This document shows positions 6,054-11,828 of a DNA stretch of 11,828 nucleotides, piece after piece; the stretch's first letter is position 1; each line of letters opens with the position of its first letter. The notes beneath the pieces are model-generated. The model had not been told where the DNA came from. It ran no database searches and worked only from the letters and a program-made list of their open reading frames with translations. The stretch covers positions 1-11,828 of the forward strand of contig JABZMB010000043.1 in assembly GCA_015256455.1 (NCBI GenBank). The letters run 5' to 3'. Source of the DNA: Solobacterium sp. (GTDB lineage Bacteria; Bacillota_I; Bacilli_A; Erysipelotrichales; Erysipelotrichaceae). Both the position numbers and the translations under genes were made by a program.

Positions 6054-7007
6054 ATGTGGGCAATGATTGCGACATGGAGAATGGCTTTAGAAGGTGTAGA
6101 AGAAGCTGGACAACTGTTAAAAGAAGGAAAAGGTAGTGGAGAAGCAATTGAGCATGCGATACGCTGTGTAGAAGATTTTCCGTTTTTTAAATCCGTTGGC
6201 TATGGTGGCTTGCCGAATGAGGAAATGGTAGTTGAACTTGATGCTGGTTATATGGATGGAAATACAATGGCTGTTGGAGCTGTTGCGGGAATTAAAGATT
6301 TTGCAAATCCAATTTCAATTGCAAAGGAACTATCGAAAGATACTGTTAATTGTGTTCTTGTGGCGGAAGGTGCTGAAAAGTATGCTAGCAAAAAAGGTTT
6401 TGAAAGAAAGAACTTGTTAACAGACCGTGCAAAACAACTCTATCGTAAACGAGTTAAAGAAATTAAAGAAAGAGAATTAAAACCATATGATGGCCATGAT
6501 ACGGTTGGTGAAGTAGTTCTAGATTGTACTGGAAGAATCGTTGCAGGTACTTCAACGAGTGGTTTATTTATGAAGAGAGCTGGACGTATCGGTGATTCTC
6601 CTATTGTCGGTGGTGGTTTCTATGCAGATTCTGAAGTGGGCGGTGCAACTGCAACTGGCCTTGGCGAAGATTTGATGAAGGGATGTATCTCTTATGAAAT
6701 TGTTCGCAAGATGAAAGAAGGTCTGACACCACAAGAAGCTTGTCAAAAGACAGTCAATGAACTAGATGCAAAGTTAAAAAAGAGTCGTGGACTTGCGGGT
6801 GACTTAAGTGTTGTCGCAATGGATAAAAATGGTAACTATGGTTGTGCAACAAACATCCAGAATTTCTCTTTTGTGGTATATCGAGAAAATGAAGAGCCTA
6901 CAGTATATCGTGCACAGAATATTGATGGAAATACGATAATCTCGAAGGCTACACAAGAATGGATTGATGAATATATTCGTGAGAGAATGGCGCCGATACA
7001 AGAATGA
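6054..7007 (+). CDS. N4-(beta-N-acetylglucosaminyl)-L-asparaginase (glycosylasparaginase family)
   Basis: A 317-aa N-terminal nucleophile hydrolase. The family cleaves the bond between N-acetylglucosamine and asparagine in the last step of N-glycoprotein breakdown; relatives hydrolyse beta-aspartyl peptides or asparagine. The autocleavage and nucleophile site is GHDT|VGEV with Thr150, giving an alpha chain of about 149 and a beta chain of about 168 residues. Substrate-binding motifs GRIGDSP (177-183) and ATGLGED (200-206) are intact and match glycosylasparaginases better than plain asparaginases. No signal peptide is visible, so it should act in the cytoplasm on imported glyco-asparagine. The start follows TTAGGAGG. 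The stop overlaps the start of cutC by four bases (ATGA), suggesting translational coupling. Exact substrate is not proven. Confidence 0.9.
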   Translation: MWAMIATWRMALEGVEEAGQLLKEGKGSGEAIEHAIRCVEDFPFFKSVGYGGLPNEEMVVELDAGYMDGNTMAVGAVAGIKDFANPISIAKELSKDTVNCVLVAEGAEKYASKKGFERKNLLTDRAKQLYRKRVKEIKERELKPYDGHDTVGEVVLDCTGRIVAGTSTSGLFMKRAGRIGDSPIVGGGFYADSEVGGATATGLGEDLMKGCISYEIVRKMKEGLTPQEACQKTVNELDAKLKKSRGLAGDLSVVAMDKNGNYGCATNIQNFSFVVYRENEEPTVYRAQNIDGNTIISKATQEWIDEYIRERMAPIQE

Positions 7008-7744
7008 AGATAGATATTTTTGAGGTATGTGCCGGAAGCGTACAAGACTGTATCAATGCTGAACTAGGTGGTGCCGATCGAGTAGAGTTAAATAGTGCAT
7101 TATATCTAGGTGGGCTTACGCCAAGTTTAGCTATGTTAAAGCTAGTGAAAGAAAAGACTTCGCTTAAGGTCATATGCATGAATCGTCCACGTGCAGCAGG
7201 TTTTTGTTATGACGATGTTGAAATCGAAACAATGTTCAAGGATGCTGAGATTTTATTAGAAAATGGTGCAGATGGGATTTCATTTGGATTCTTAAACCCA
7301 GATGCGACAATTAATATTACACATACAAAGAAGATGGTTGAATTAATCCATCGTTATCGTAAGAAAGCAGTCTTCCATAGAGCATTTGATTGTGTATCAG
7401 ATCCGTATGTAGCGATTCAACAACTTATCGATTGTGGAGTGGACCGTATTTTAACAAGTGGTCTACAACCAACTGCATTACAGGGTTGTGAATTACTGAA
7501 TAATTTACAATTTAAATTTGGTGAGCGAGTTGAAATTCTTGCAGGTAGTGGTATTAATGTAGATAATATAGAAACTTTACGTGAAAGAACAGGAATTCAT
7601 CAGTTTCATGGAAGCTGTAAAATTTGGAAAAAGGATCCTACGACAACATTAGGTAATATAAGCTATGCATATCATGAAAAAGATGATTATGATTGTGTAA
7701 GTACCGAAATTGTTCGGCAAATAGTGCAGTTATTAAAAAGATAG
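7004..7744 (+). CDS. cutC: CutC-family TIM-barrel protein
   Basis: A 246-aa protein matching the CutC family along its length: FEVCAGS (6-12), GADRVELN (23-30), MNRPRAAGF (59-67), FHRAFD (124-129), ILTSG (149-153), LAGSGI (179-184) and FHGS (201-204). CutC was named for copper tolerance in E. coli, but that phenotype was later traced to the small RNA MicL encoded in the region, so its biochemical role is open. The ATG overlaps the stop of the glycosylasparaginase (ATGA). There is no strong ribosome binding site of its own, so its translation probably depends on the upstream gene. The pairing hints at a role in sugar or glyco-amino-acid metabolism rather than copper handling; this is inference. 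It is unrelated to choline TMA-lyase, also called CutC. Confidence 0.9.
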   Translation: MKIDIFEVCAGSVQDCINAELGGADRVELNSALYLGGLTPSLAMLKLVKEKTSLKVICMNRPRAAGFCYDDVEIETMFKDAEILLENGADGISFGFLNPDATINITHTKKMVELIHRYRKKAVFHRAFDCVSDPYVAIQQLIDCGVDRILTSGLQPTALQGCELLNNLQFKFGERVEILAGSGINVDNIETLRERTGIHQFHGSCKIWKKDPTTTLGNISYAYHEKDDYDCVSTEIVRQIVQLLKR

Positions 7745-7753
7745 TATTGTGAT

Positions 7754-7786
7754 AAAAATCCATTCCATACATTGGAATGGATTTTT
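7754..7786 (+). terminator. Strong Rho-independent terminator after cutC
   Basis: AAAAATCCATTCCA (7754-7767) pairs perfectly with TGGAATGGATTTTT (7773-7786) across a 5-base loop. With A and T runs on both sides it may work in both directions. It ends the YitT-glycosylasparaginase-CutC operon. Confidence 0.9.
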
Positions 7787-7871
7787 ATATGCATGCATGA
7801 ATACAATGTATGGACAACAATCATAAAATATTGGTTGTTAGATTGTGTGATATTCAACTTTGTATAAGGGA

Positions 7872-7900
7872 TTGAAATGAAGGTCGAGGTTTGCTATACT
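7872..7900 (+). promoter_or_regulatory. Sigma-A promoter of the AEC carrier gene
   Basis: TTGAAA (7872-7877), 17 bases, then TATACT (7895-7900), preceded by TGC so that the -10 is extended (TGCTATACT). The expected start of transcription near 7907 leaves a leader of about 40 bases. It lies after a strong terminator and before the carrier gene. This is the best promoter match in the window. Confidence 0.7.
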
Positions 7901-7947
7901 AAGTCGCGTAAATATTGAAATATATATTTGAAAGAGGGGACTACTAC

Positions 7948-9018
7948 ATGAATTTCTTTGATATCTTTGTAAAGACATTATCAAACGAAAAGATTAATTC
8001 GGCTATTATTTCTAGCGTAGCGATTATCCTATTAGGTTATGTTATGCGTCGCAAGAAGGTATTCGATGATCGCACAGCGAAAGTATTAACACAGGTTGTA
8101 CTTTCAGTATCAATTGCAGCATTGGCATTTAAGTCATTTATGGCGCCAATCAAACCAGAAACATTTACACAAGGTTTAAATGTATTAATCTGGGGTATCG
8201 TAATTTATATCTTACTCATCTTCTTAACAATTCCGCTTTATGCGAAGTTTGAAGGTGATGAACAGGATGCTTTACGTGTATTAAGTATCTTTGGTTCTAC
8301 AACATTCTTTGGAATTCCTATCGTAAGTGCAATCTATGGTGCAGAAGGTGCGCTATATGCGTCTATCTTCAACATCGGTTACAGAATCTTCTTATATTCT
8401 TATGGATATATCAAGATGAGTGGATTAAAGATGACATCTAAGAATATCAAGTCTATGTTCTTAAATCCTATTGTTATCGCTACATTCTTAGGTCTATTCT
8501 TGTGGTTAGCACAAGCATATTTACCACAGGTTACTGTGGCTGTGAAGGATGCAACGTCAGGTGAAATGGTGAATAAGTCAGTTTCATTCATGCGTTTAGA
8601 CCTTACTTCTCCACAAATCACACAGATTTTAACTTACTTAGCTGGTTTAGCTTCTCCACTTGCTTGGTTAGCAATTGGTTCTACACTTGGTTCAGTAAGT
8701 TTCAAGGATGCAATGACAGACAAGAAGGCTCTTTACTATACTTTCATTAAGTTATTGATTATCCCTGCATTCAATATTGTTGTATTAGCAATCTTAACAG
8801 TAACTCATATCTTACCAGTTAACCTTGTTTCTTTAGGTACAACAGTTATTATGATGGCTACACCTCCAGCAACAGTTGCAGCTTCTTATGCAATTCGTTT
8901 TGAAAAGGGTGCGCTTATTGCGTCTAACACTTCATTGATTGCGACTTTAGCAGCTGTAATTATGGCTCCAATTTGGATCGTTATCGTTGAAATGATTGGA
9001 CATTTAGGAATCTTTTAA
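7948..9018 (+). CDS. AEC-family transporter (auxin efflux carrier / malate permease type)
   Basis: A 356-aa membrane protein of the AEC family, whose bacterial members move organic acids such as malate or lactate. The start is the ATG after GAGGGG (7934-7939); an in-frame TTG at 7915 lacks a ribosome binding site and sits just after the promoter. Hydrophobic segments run through the whole protein in the usual five-plus-five pattern. FGSTTFFGIPIVSAIYG in the first half and MMATPPATVAASYA in the second half are the crossing regions typical of the family. A polar central loop of about 40 residues separates the halves. It is followed by a D-2-hydroxyacid dehydrogenase, so efflux of that product, or uptake of its precursor, is the likely job. 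The substrate is inferred only from this neighbour. Confidence 0.88.
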   Translation: MNFFDIFVKTLSNEKINSAIISSVAIILLGYVMRRKKVFDDRTAKVLTQVVLSVSIAALAFKSFMAPIKPETFTQGLNVLIWGIVIYILLIFLTIPLYAKFEGDEQDALRVLSIFGSTTFFGIPIVSAIYGAEGALYASIFNIGYRIFLYSYGYIKMSGLKMTSKNIKSMFLNPIVIATFLGLFLWLAQAYLPQVTVAVKDATSGEMVNKSVSFMRLDLTSPQITQILTYLAGLASPLAWLAIGSTLGSVSFKDAMTDKKALYYTFIKLLIIPAFNIVVLAILTVTHILPVNLVSLGTTVIMMATPPATVAASYAIRFEKGALIASNTSLIATLAAVIMAPIWIVIVEMIGHLGIF

Positions 9019-9037
9019 TTAGCAATCGTATTATAAT

Positions 9038-9061
9038 AAAGCGGGATGAGTATCCCGCTTT
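9038..9061 (+). terminator. Intergenic hairpin without a U-tract (partial terminator or mRNA-stabilising stem)
   Basis: AAAGCGGGAT (9038-9047) pairs perfectly with ATCCCGCTTT (9052-9061) over a GAGT loop. Only TTT and then CATAAAA follow, so there is no proper U-tract. It stands between the carrier and the dehydrogenase, 23 bases before the next start. Read-through with reduced expression, or protection of the upstream mRNA end, is more likely than full termination. Confidence 0.6.
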
Positions 9062-9084
9062 CATAAAATAGAAGGAGTAAAATT

Positions 9085-10101
9085 ATGTCATTTAAAGTAG
9101 TATGTTATGGTGTTCGACCAAATGAAGTAGAATTTTTCCACAAGTACAATAAGTACAACTATGACTTAAAGCTTGTTGAAGCTTTAACAACACATGAGAA
9201 TATTACAGAGTGTGAAGGTGCTGATGCAGTTTTATTACGTGGTAACTGTGTTGGAGATCGTCAAAACTTAGAAAAGTTAAAGGAATATGGAATCAAGTAT
9301 GTATTTACACGTACTGTAGGGTTCAACCATATTGATTTACAGGCTGCAGCTGACTTAGGTTTAATTGTTGCACGTGTTCCTGGTTATTCTCCAAACGCTA
9401 TCGCTGAATTATCCTTAACATTAGGTATGATGTTATTACGTCATACAGCTGCTGCTACTAGCGCAACTGCTGCAGGTGACTTCGTTGTTTCACCAACATA
9501 TTTCTCTAAGGAAATTCGTAACTGTACAGTAGGTATTATCGGTACAGGTAGAATTGGTTTTACAGAAGCTAAGATGTATAAGGGCTTAGGTGCTAAGGTT
9601 ATTGGCTATGATGTGTATGAAAATGATGCATGCAGAGAAGTACTTGACTATGTAACTCTGGATGAATTACTTGCACAGTCTGATATCGTTAGCTTGCATG
9701 TTCCATACTTCCCTGGTCAGAACGATAAGATGGCTAACGCTGAATTCTTTAGCAAGATGAAGGATGGCGCAATCTTCTTAAATACTGCTCGTGGCGAATT
9801 ACAGGATAATGAAGCAATCTTAGCTGCTCTTAAGTCTGGTAAGTTAGATGGATATGGAACAGACGTGTTCGCTAATGAAACAGCATTCTTCTTCAAGAAG
9901 TTGGGTAGTGCTGCAGAAATCTCTGATCCTACTGTTCGTGAACTAGTACAGATGTATCCAAAGGTATTGGTAACACCACACATTGGTTCTAATACAGATG
10001 AAGCTTTAGCAAATATGATTGAATACTCAATGGATAACTTCAATGAGATTCTAACAACAGGCACAACAAAGAATCTTGTAGCTCTTCCTGAAGCTAAATA
10101 A
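9085..10101 (+). CDS. NAD-dependent D-2-hydroxyacid dehydrogenase (D-lactate dehydrogenase type)
   Basis: A 338-aa cytoplasmic enzyme that reduces a 2-oxoacid to the D-2-hydroxyacid with NADH. The Rossmann motif GTGRIG is at 153-158, with Asp176 (YDV) after the second strand, which favours NAD over NADP. The catalytic triad is Arg236 (NTARGE), Glu265 (DVFANE) and His299 (TPHIGSNT). RTVGFNHID (76-84) and VPGYSPNAIAE (98-108) are the usual substrate-side motifs. Length is normal. The start follows AAGGAG at 7 bases. D-lactate is the simplest product, but the 2-hydroxyisocaproate and phenyllactate dehydrogenases of amino-acid-fermenting Clostridia are of the same type, and substrate cannot be decided here. 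The carrier upstream would suit export of the product. Abundant AAG, ATC and TTC codons suggest high expression. Confidence 0.9.
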   Translation: MSFKVVCYGVRPNEVEFFHKYNKYNYDLKLVEALTTHENITECEGADAVLLRGNCVGDRQNLEKLKEYGIKYVFTRTVGFNHIDLQAAADLGLIVARVPGYSPNAIAELSLTLGMMLLRHTAAATSATAAGDFVVSPTYFSKEIRNCTVGIIGTGRIGFTEAKMYKGLGAKVIGYDVYENDACREVLDYVTLDELLAQSDIVSLHVPYFPGQNDKMANAEFFSKMKDGAIFLNTARGELQDNEAILAALKSGKLDGYGTDVFANETAFFFKKLGSAAEISDPTVRELVQMYPKVLVTPHIGSNTDEALANMIEYSMDNFNEILTTGTTKNLVALPEAK

Positions 10102-10112
10102 TAATCTTACTT

Positions 10113-10140
10113 AAGATACTCGAGAGAGTATCTTTTGTTT
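10113..10140 (+). terminator. Rho-independent terminator after the dehydrogenase
   Basis: AAGATACTC (10113-10121) pairs perfectly with GAGTATCTT (10126-10134) over GAGA, followed by TTGTTTT. It ends the carrier-dehydrogenase unit. Confidence 0.8.
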
Positions 10141-10150
10141 TCCTGGGAAA

Positions 10151-10176
10151 TGCTATAATTTGAATATACAGGAGAG
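10151..10176 (+). promoter_or_regulatory. Extended -10 promoter and ribosome binding site of the HTH operon
   Basis: TGCTATAAT (10151-10159) is a perfect extended -10. No good -35 is visible at the right distance, where the preceding terminator lies, which fits an extended -10 promoter. The ribosome binding site AGGAGAG (10170-10176) follows closely, so the leader would be only about 17 bases. Confidence 0.6.
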
Positions 10177-10182
10177 TTTAGT

Positions 10183-10650
10183 ATGAACACAAAACAAGCT
10201 GCTCAAAAATGGGGATGTTCTGTAAAGACAGTGACGAAGTTATGTGCGGATGGTGTGATTCCGTTAGCAGAGAAGGATGAAAGAGGTAGATGGGTAATTC
10301 CTGATGAATGTGAGAAGCCTCCAGTCTCTCGTTTTCGTCTTTGCTTTCTGATGGATATGATTAACCAACTTAAAGAAGGCGTAATTTTTCAACAAGTTAA
10401 ATGGGGCATTAGTGAAAAAGAATTACAAGATGGTTATCAGTATCTGATTGAAAATGCGATGGTTTCTTCTTTTGATGTGCGCCAACTTGGAAAAGAACTT
10501 CCAAACGCTAAAATTACTTCACGTGGTAAAGCACTGATGGAAAGAGAAAATAAAGAAGGCACAAGCCAACGTAAATTCAACGTGAATTTTAAAATTAATA
10601 CTGGTGTATTCAGCTTTGAAACTAGCTTTGAAAATACGAGAGGAAAGTAA
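10183..10650 (+). CDS. Small helix-turn-helix protein, probable regulator
   Basis: A 155-aa protein not assigned to a named family. Residues 1-45 form a MerR/excisionase-like helix-turn-helix: TKQAAQKWGCSVKTVTKLCADG, then a GRWVIP wing. Residues 55-120 look helical and end in ITSRGKALMEREN, which resembles the last helix of winged-helix proteins, so a second DNA- or protein-binding module is possible. The C-terminal part (131-151) alternates polar and hydrophobic residues (FNVNFKI, VFSFETSF) and may form strands. The ATG follows AGGAGAG by six bases. The next gene starts one base after the stop, so it is the first gene of a three-gene operon with a GNAT acetyltransferase and a P-loop protein. 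It may regulate its own operon; no operator was found. Confidence 0.7.
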   Translation: MNTKQAAQKWGCSVKTVTKLCADGVIPLAEKDERGRWVIPDECEKPPVSRFRLCFLMDMINQLKEGVIFQQVKWGISEKELQDGYQYLIENAMVSSFDVRQLGKELPNAKITSRGKALMERENKEGTSQRKFNVNFKINTGVFSFETSFENTRGK

Positions 10651-10651
10651 C

Positions 10652-11170
10652 ATGGATAGAATTGAAACAGAGCGTTTAATTCTACGTCAGTTTGAATTCT
10701 CTGATAAAGATGATTTATTTGAAATCATGTCGGATGAGCAGACAAGTTTAGATGATGGTGGTTATCATGCAAGTAAGTCGCAAGATCAACAGTATCTAGC
10801 TTTGATGGAAATTCTATGTCGACAACAGCGGTTTAGTATCATTTTGAAGGATAATCAAAAGATGATAGGAATGATTAACCTTCAAGATGACGATAGAGCA
10901 GTTTCATCGTATGAACTAGGTTTTGTGATGAATCCAAACTATCGAAGAAAAGGATATACATATGAAGCGGTACAGGCTGTAATAGATTATTACTTTGAGC
11001 ATAATTTAGTACAGATGTTTAGTGTATCCTGTTTTCCTTACAACAAAGCCTCTCTAAAATTAATTGAAAAGCTAGGCTTTGTGTATGAGGGGAAGGAACA
11101 TAAGGGATTGAATCATGCGATTTATGGTCCAATTGACCTATTATGTTATTATAAGGATAAAGATGAGTAG
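10652..11170 (+). CDS. GNAT-family N-acetyltransferase (RimJ/RimL type)
   Basis: A 172-aa cytoplasmic acetyltransferase that would transfer acetyl from acetyl-CoA to an amine of a protein, amino acid or small molecule. IETERLILRQF (4-14) is the standard opening of the RimJ/RimL type. The acetyl-CoA binding motif is YELGFVMNPNYRRKGYTYEA (87-106), with RRKGYT as the pyrophosphate loop. NKASLKLIEKLGF (131-143) is the conserved helix near the active site. The ATG at 10652 follows GAGAGGAAA; starts further upstream would run into the previous gene. It begins one base after the helix-turn-helix gene stop and ends five bases before the P-loop gene. The acceptor is unknown, and antibiotic acetylation is not specifically indicated. 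Confidence 0.88.
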   Translation: MDRIETERLILRQFEFSDKDDLFEIMSDEQTSLDDGGYHASKSQDQQYLALMEILCRQQRFSIILKDNQKMIGMINLQDDDRAVSSYELGFVMNPNYRRKGYTYEAVQAVIDYYFEHNLVQMFSVSCFPYNKASLKLIEKLGFVYEGKEHKGLNHAIYGPIDLLCYYKDKDE

Positions 11171-11175
11171 GTAAG

Positions 11176-11664
11176 ATGAAGAAAGTAATTGTGATTGGAT
11201 GTTGTGGTAGTGGTAAAAGTACATTTGCAAGACATCTGCATGCATGTACAGGAATTCCACTTTTTCACTTGGATCAGTTAAATTGGAATGCGGATAAAAC
11301 AACGGTAGAAAAGATGGTATTCTTGAAACGTGTTAGAGAAGTGACTCAAAAAGATACATGGATTATTGATGGTAATTATGGTTCTTCTATGGAAATGCGC
11401 ATGCAAGCATGTGATACTATATTCTTCTTGGATTATCCAGTAGATATATGTATACAAGGAATCTATGACAGAGTTGGCAAGGTTCGTACTGACATGCCAT
11501 GGGTAGAAGATGAAATAGATGAAGATCTGATTGAATTTGTCAAAAATTATGAGAAGGAAGATAGACTGGAAGTTTTAAACCTCCTTTCAAAATACAAGGA
11601 AAAGGATATTCATATCTTCCATACTCGTAAGGATGCGAAGACGTATATAGAGTCATTAAAATAG
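11176..11664 (+). CDS. P-loop nucleoside/shikimate-kinase-like protein (FlaR 'topology modulation' type)
   Basis: A 162-aa P-loop NTPase of the adenylate-kinase-like group often annotated as DNA topology modulation protein FlaR; its real substrate is not established. The Walker A motif GCCGSGKST is at 8-16. HLDQLNW (31-37), WIIDGNYG (62-69) and DTIFFLDYP (80-88) are the characteristic motifs of this group, and YDRVGKVRTDMPW (97-109) fits the lid region. Full length for the group, with no membrane span. The start follows only a weak AGG (11169-11171) five bases after the acetyltransferase stop, so translation probably depends on coupling. A terminator follows. It is likely a kinase-like housekeeping enzyme, and a direct effect on DNA topology is doubtful. 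Confidence 0.82.
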   Translation: MKKVIVIGCCGSGKSTFARHLHACTGIPLFHLDQLNWNADKTTVEKMVFLKRVREVTQKDTWIIDGNYGSSMEMRMQACDTIFFLDYPVDICIQGIYDRVGKVRTDMPWVEDEIDEDLIEFVKNYEKEDRLEVLNLLSKYKEKDIHIFHTRKDAKTYIESLK

Positions 11665-11675
11665 AGGTTATTTGT

Positions 11676-11697
11676 CACAACTTTGTTGTGGTTTTTT
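11676..11697 (+). terminator. Rho-independent terminator of the HTH-GNAT-P-loop operon
   Basis: CACAAC (11676-11681) pairs with GTTGTG (11685-11690) over a TTT loop, followed by G and TTTTTT (11692-11697). The stem is short but correctly placed 11 bases after the stop codon. Confidence 0.75.
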
Positions 11698-11710
11698 GAT
11701 GGATTATTCA

Positions 11711-11739
11711 TTGACGTACAGTGTGAAAGTAACTAAGAT
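11711..11739 (+). promoter_or_regulatory. Sigma-A promoter of the gene at the right edge
   Basis: TTGACG (11711-11716), 17 bases, then TAAGAT (11734-11739). The -35 is near perfect and the -10 moderate. It sits between the preceding terminator and the start at 11770. Confidence 0.55.
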
Positions 11740-11769
11740 TGTTGTGTAAATGAAAAAGGAGGTGGAGAT

Positions 11770-11828
11770 ATGATTCTAAATAATGAGAAGAAGTTAGGGC
11801 CTACACCTAAGTCGACTGGTGTTGAACA
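11770..11828 (+). CDS. N-terminal start of an unidentified protein (3' truncated)
   Basis: An ATG five bases after the very strong ribosome binding site AAGGAGGTG (11756-11764) opens a frame that runs to the window edge. It reads MILNNEKKLGPTPKSTGVE. The stretch is charged and polar without a signal peptide so far; this is too short to assign a family. The promoter and ribosome binding site in front make a real gene likely. Confidence 0.65.
   Translation, partial: MILNNEKKLGPTPKSTGVE

Noticed and set aside
6564..7179. Several reverse-strand open frames opposite the glycosylasparaginase and CutC genes
   Set aside because: They are shadows of clearly conserved genes and lack ribosome binding sites and recognisable content.
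7004..7744. Reading CutC as choline trimethylamine-lyase
   Set aside because: That enzyme is a large glycyl radical protein; this is a 246-aa TIM-barrel protein of the other CutC family.

Overview
This window comes from an AT-rich, Gram-positive-type genome of the Bacillota. The evidence is strong AGGAGG-type ribosome binding sites, U-tailed terminators, and secreted proteins ending in a PKTG sorting signal, hydrophobic span and KKK tail. The mix of genes (YitT, glycosylasparaginase, CutC, AEC carrier, D-2-hydroxyacid dehydrogenase, FlaR-like P-loop protein) would suit an anaerobic Erysipelotrichia or Clostridia-like host. That placement is inference; no rRNA or marker gene is present. All genes are on the + strand.

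Region 1 (1-5087) is a surface-protein locus. It opens with the last 19 residues of a membrane-anchored protein. Two intact paralogous wall-anchored proteins follow (444 and 492 aa), each with its own leader and terminator. Their second half is about 92% identical at the DNA level (hand count), while the middle of the mature N-terminal part has diverged. A family 2 glycosyltransferase follows. Directly behind it lies an 84-codon remnant of a third paralog, with an in-frame TGA and an eroded sorting motif. The locus looks like a tandem array shaped by duplication, recombination and decay.

Region 2 (5088-7786) is a probable three-gene operon: a YitT-family membrane protein, an N-terminal nucleophile glycosylasparaginase, and a CutC-family TIM-barrel protein that overlaps the asparaginase by 4 bases. 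It ends in a strong terminator.

Region 3 (7787-10140) has a well-formed promoter, an AEC-family carrier and a D-2-hydroxyacid dehydrogenase. A stable hairpin without a U-tract separates the two genes. Carrier plus dehydrogenase suggests formation and export of a D-2-hydroxy acid such as D-lactate or an amino-acid-derived hydroxy acid.

Region 4 (10141-11697) is a compact operon: a small helix-turn-helix protein, a RimJ/RimL-type GNAT acetyltransferase and a FlaR-like P-loop protein, with 1- and 5-base gaps, then a terminator. The window closes with a promoter, a strong ribosome binding site and the first 19 codons of another gene.

The most unusual part is the surface-protein array with its non-canonical TPKTGD signals, hypervariable segment, embedded glycosyltransferase and decayed third copy. 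No CRISPR array, transposase, tRNA or rRNA was seen.
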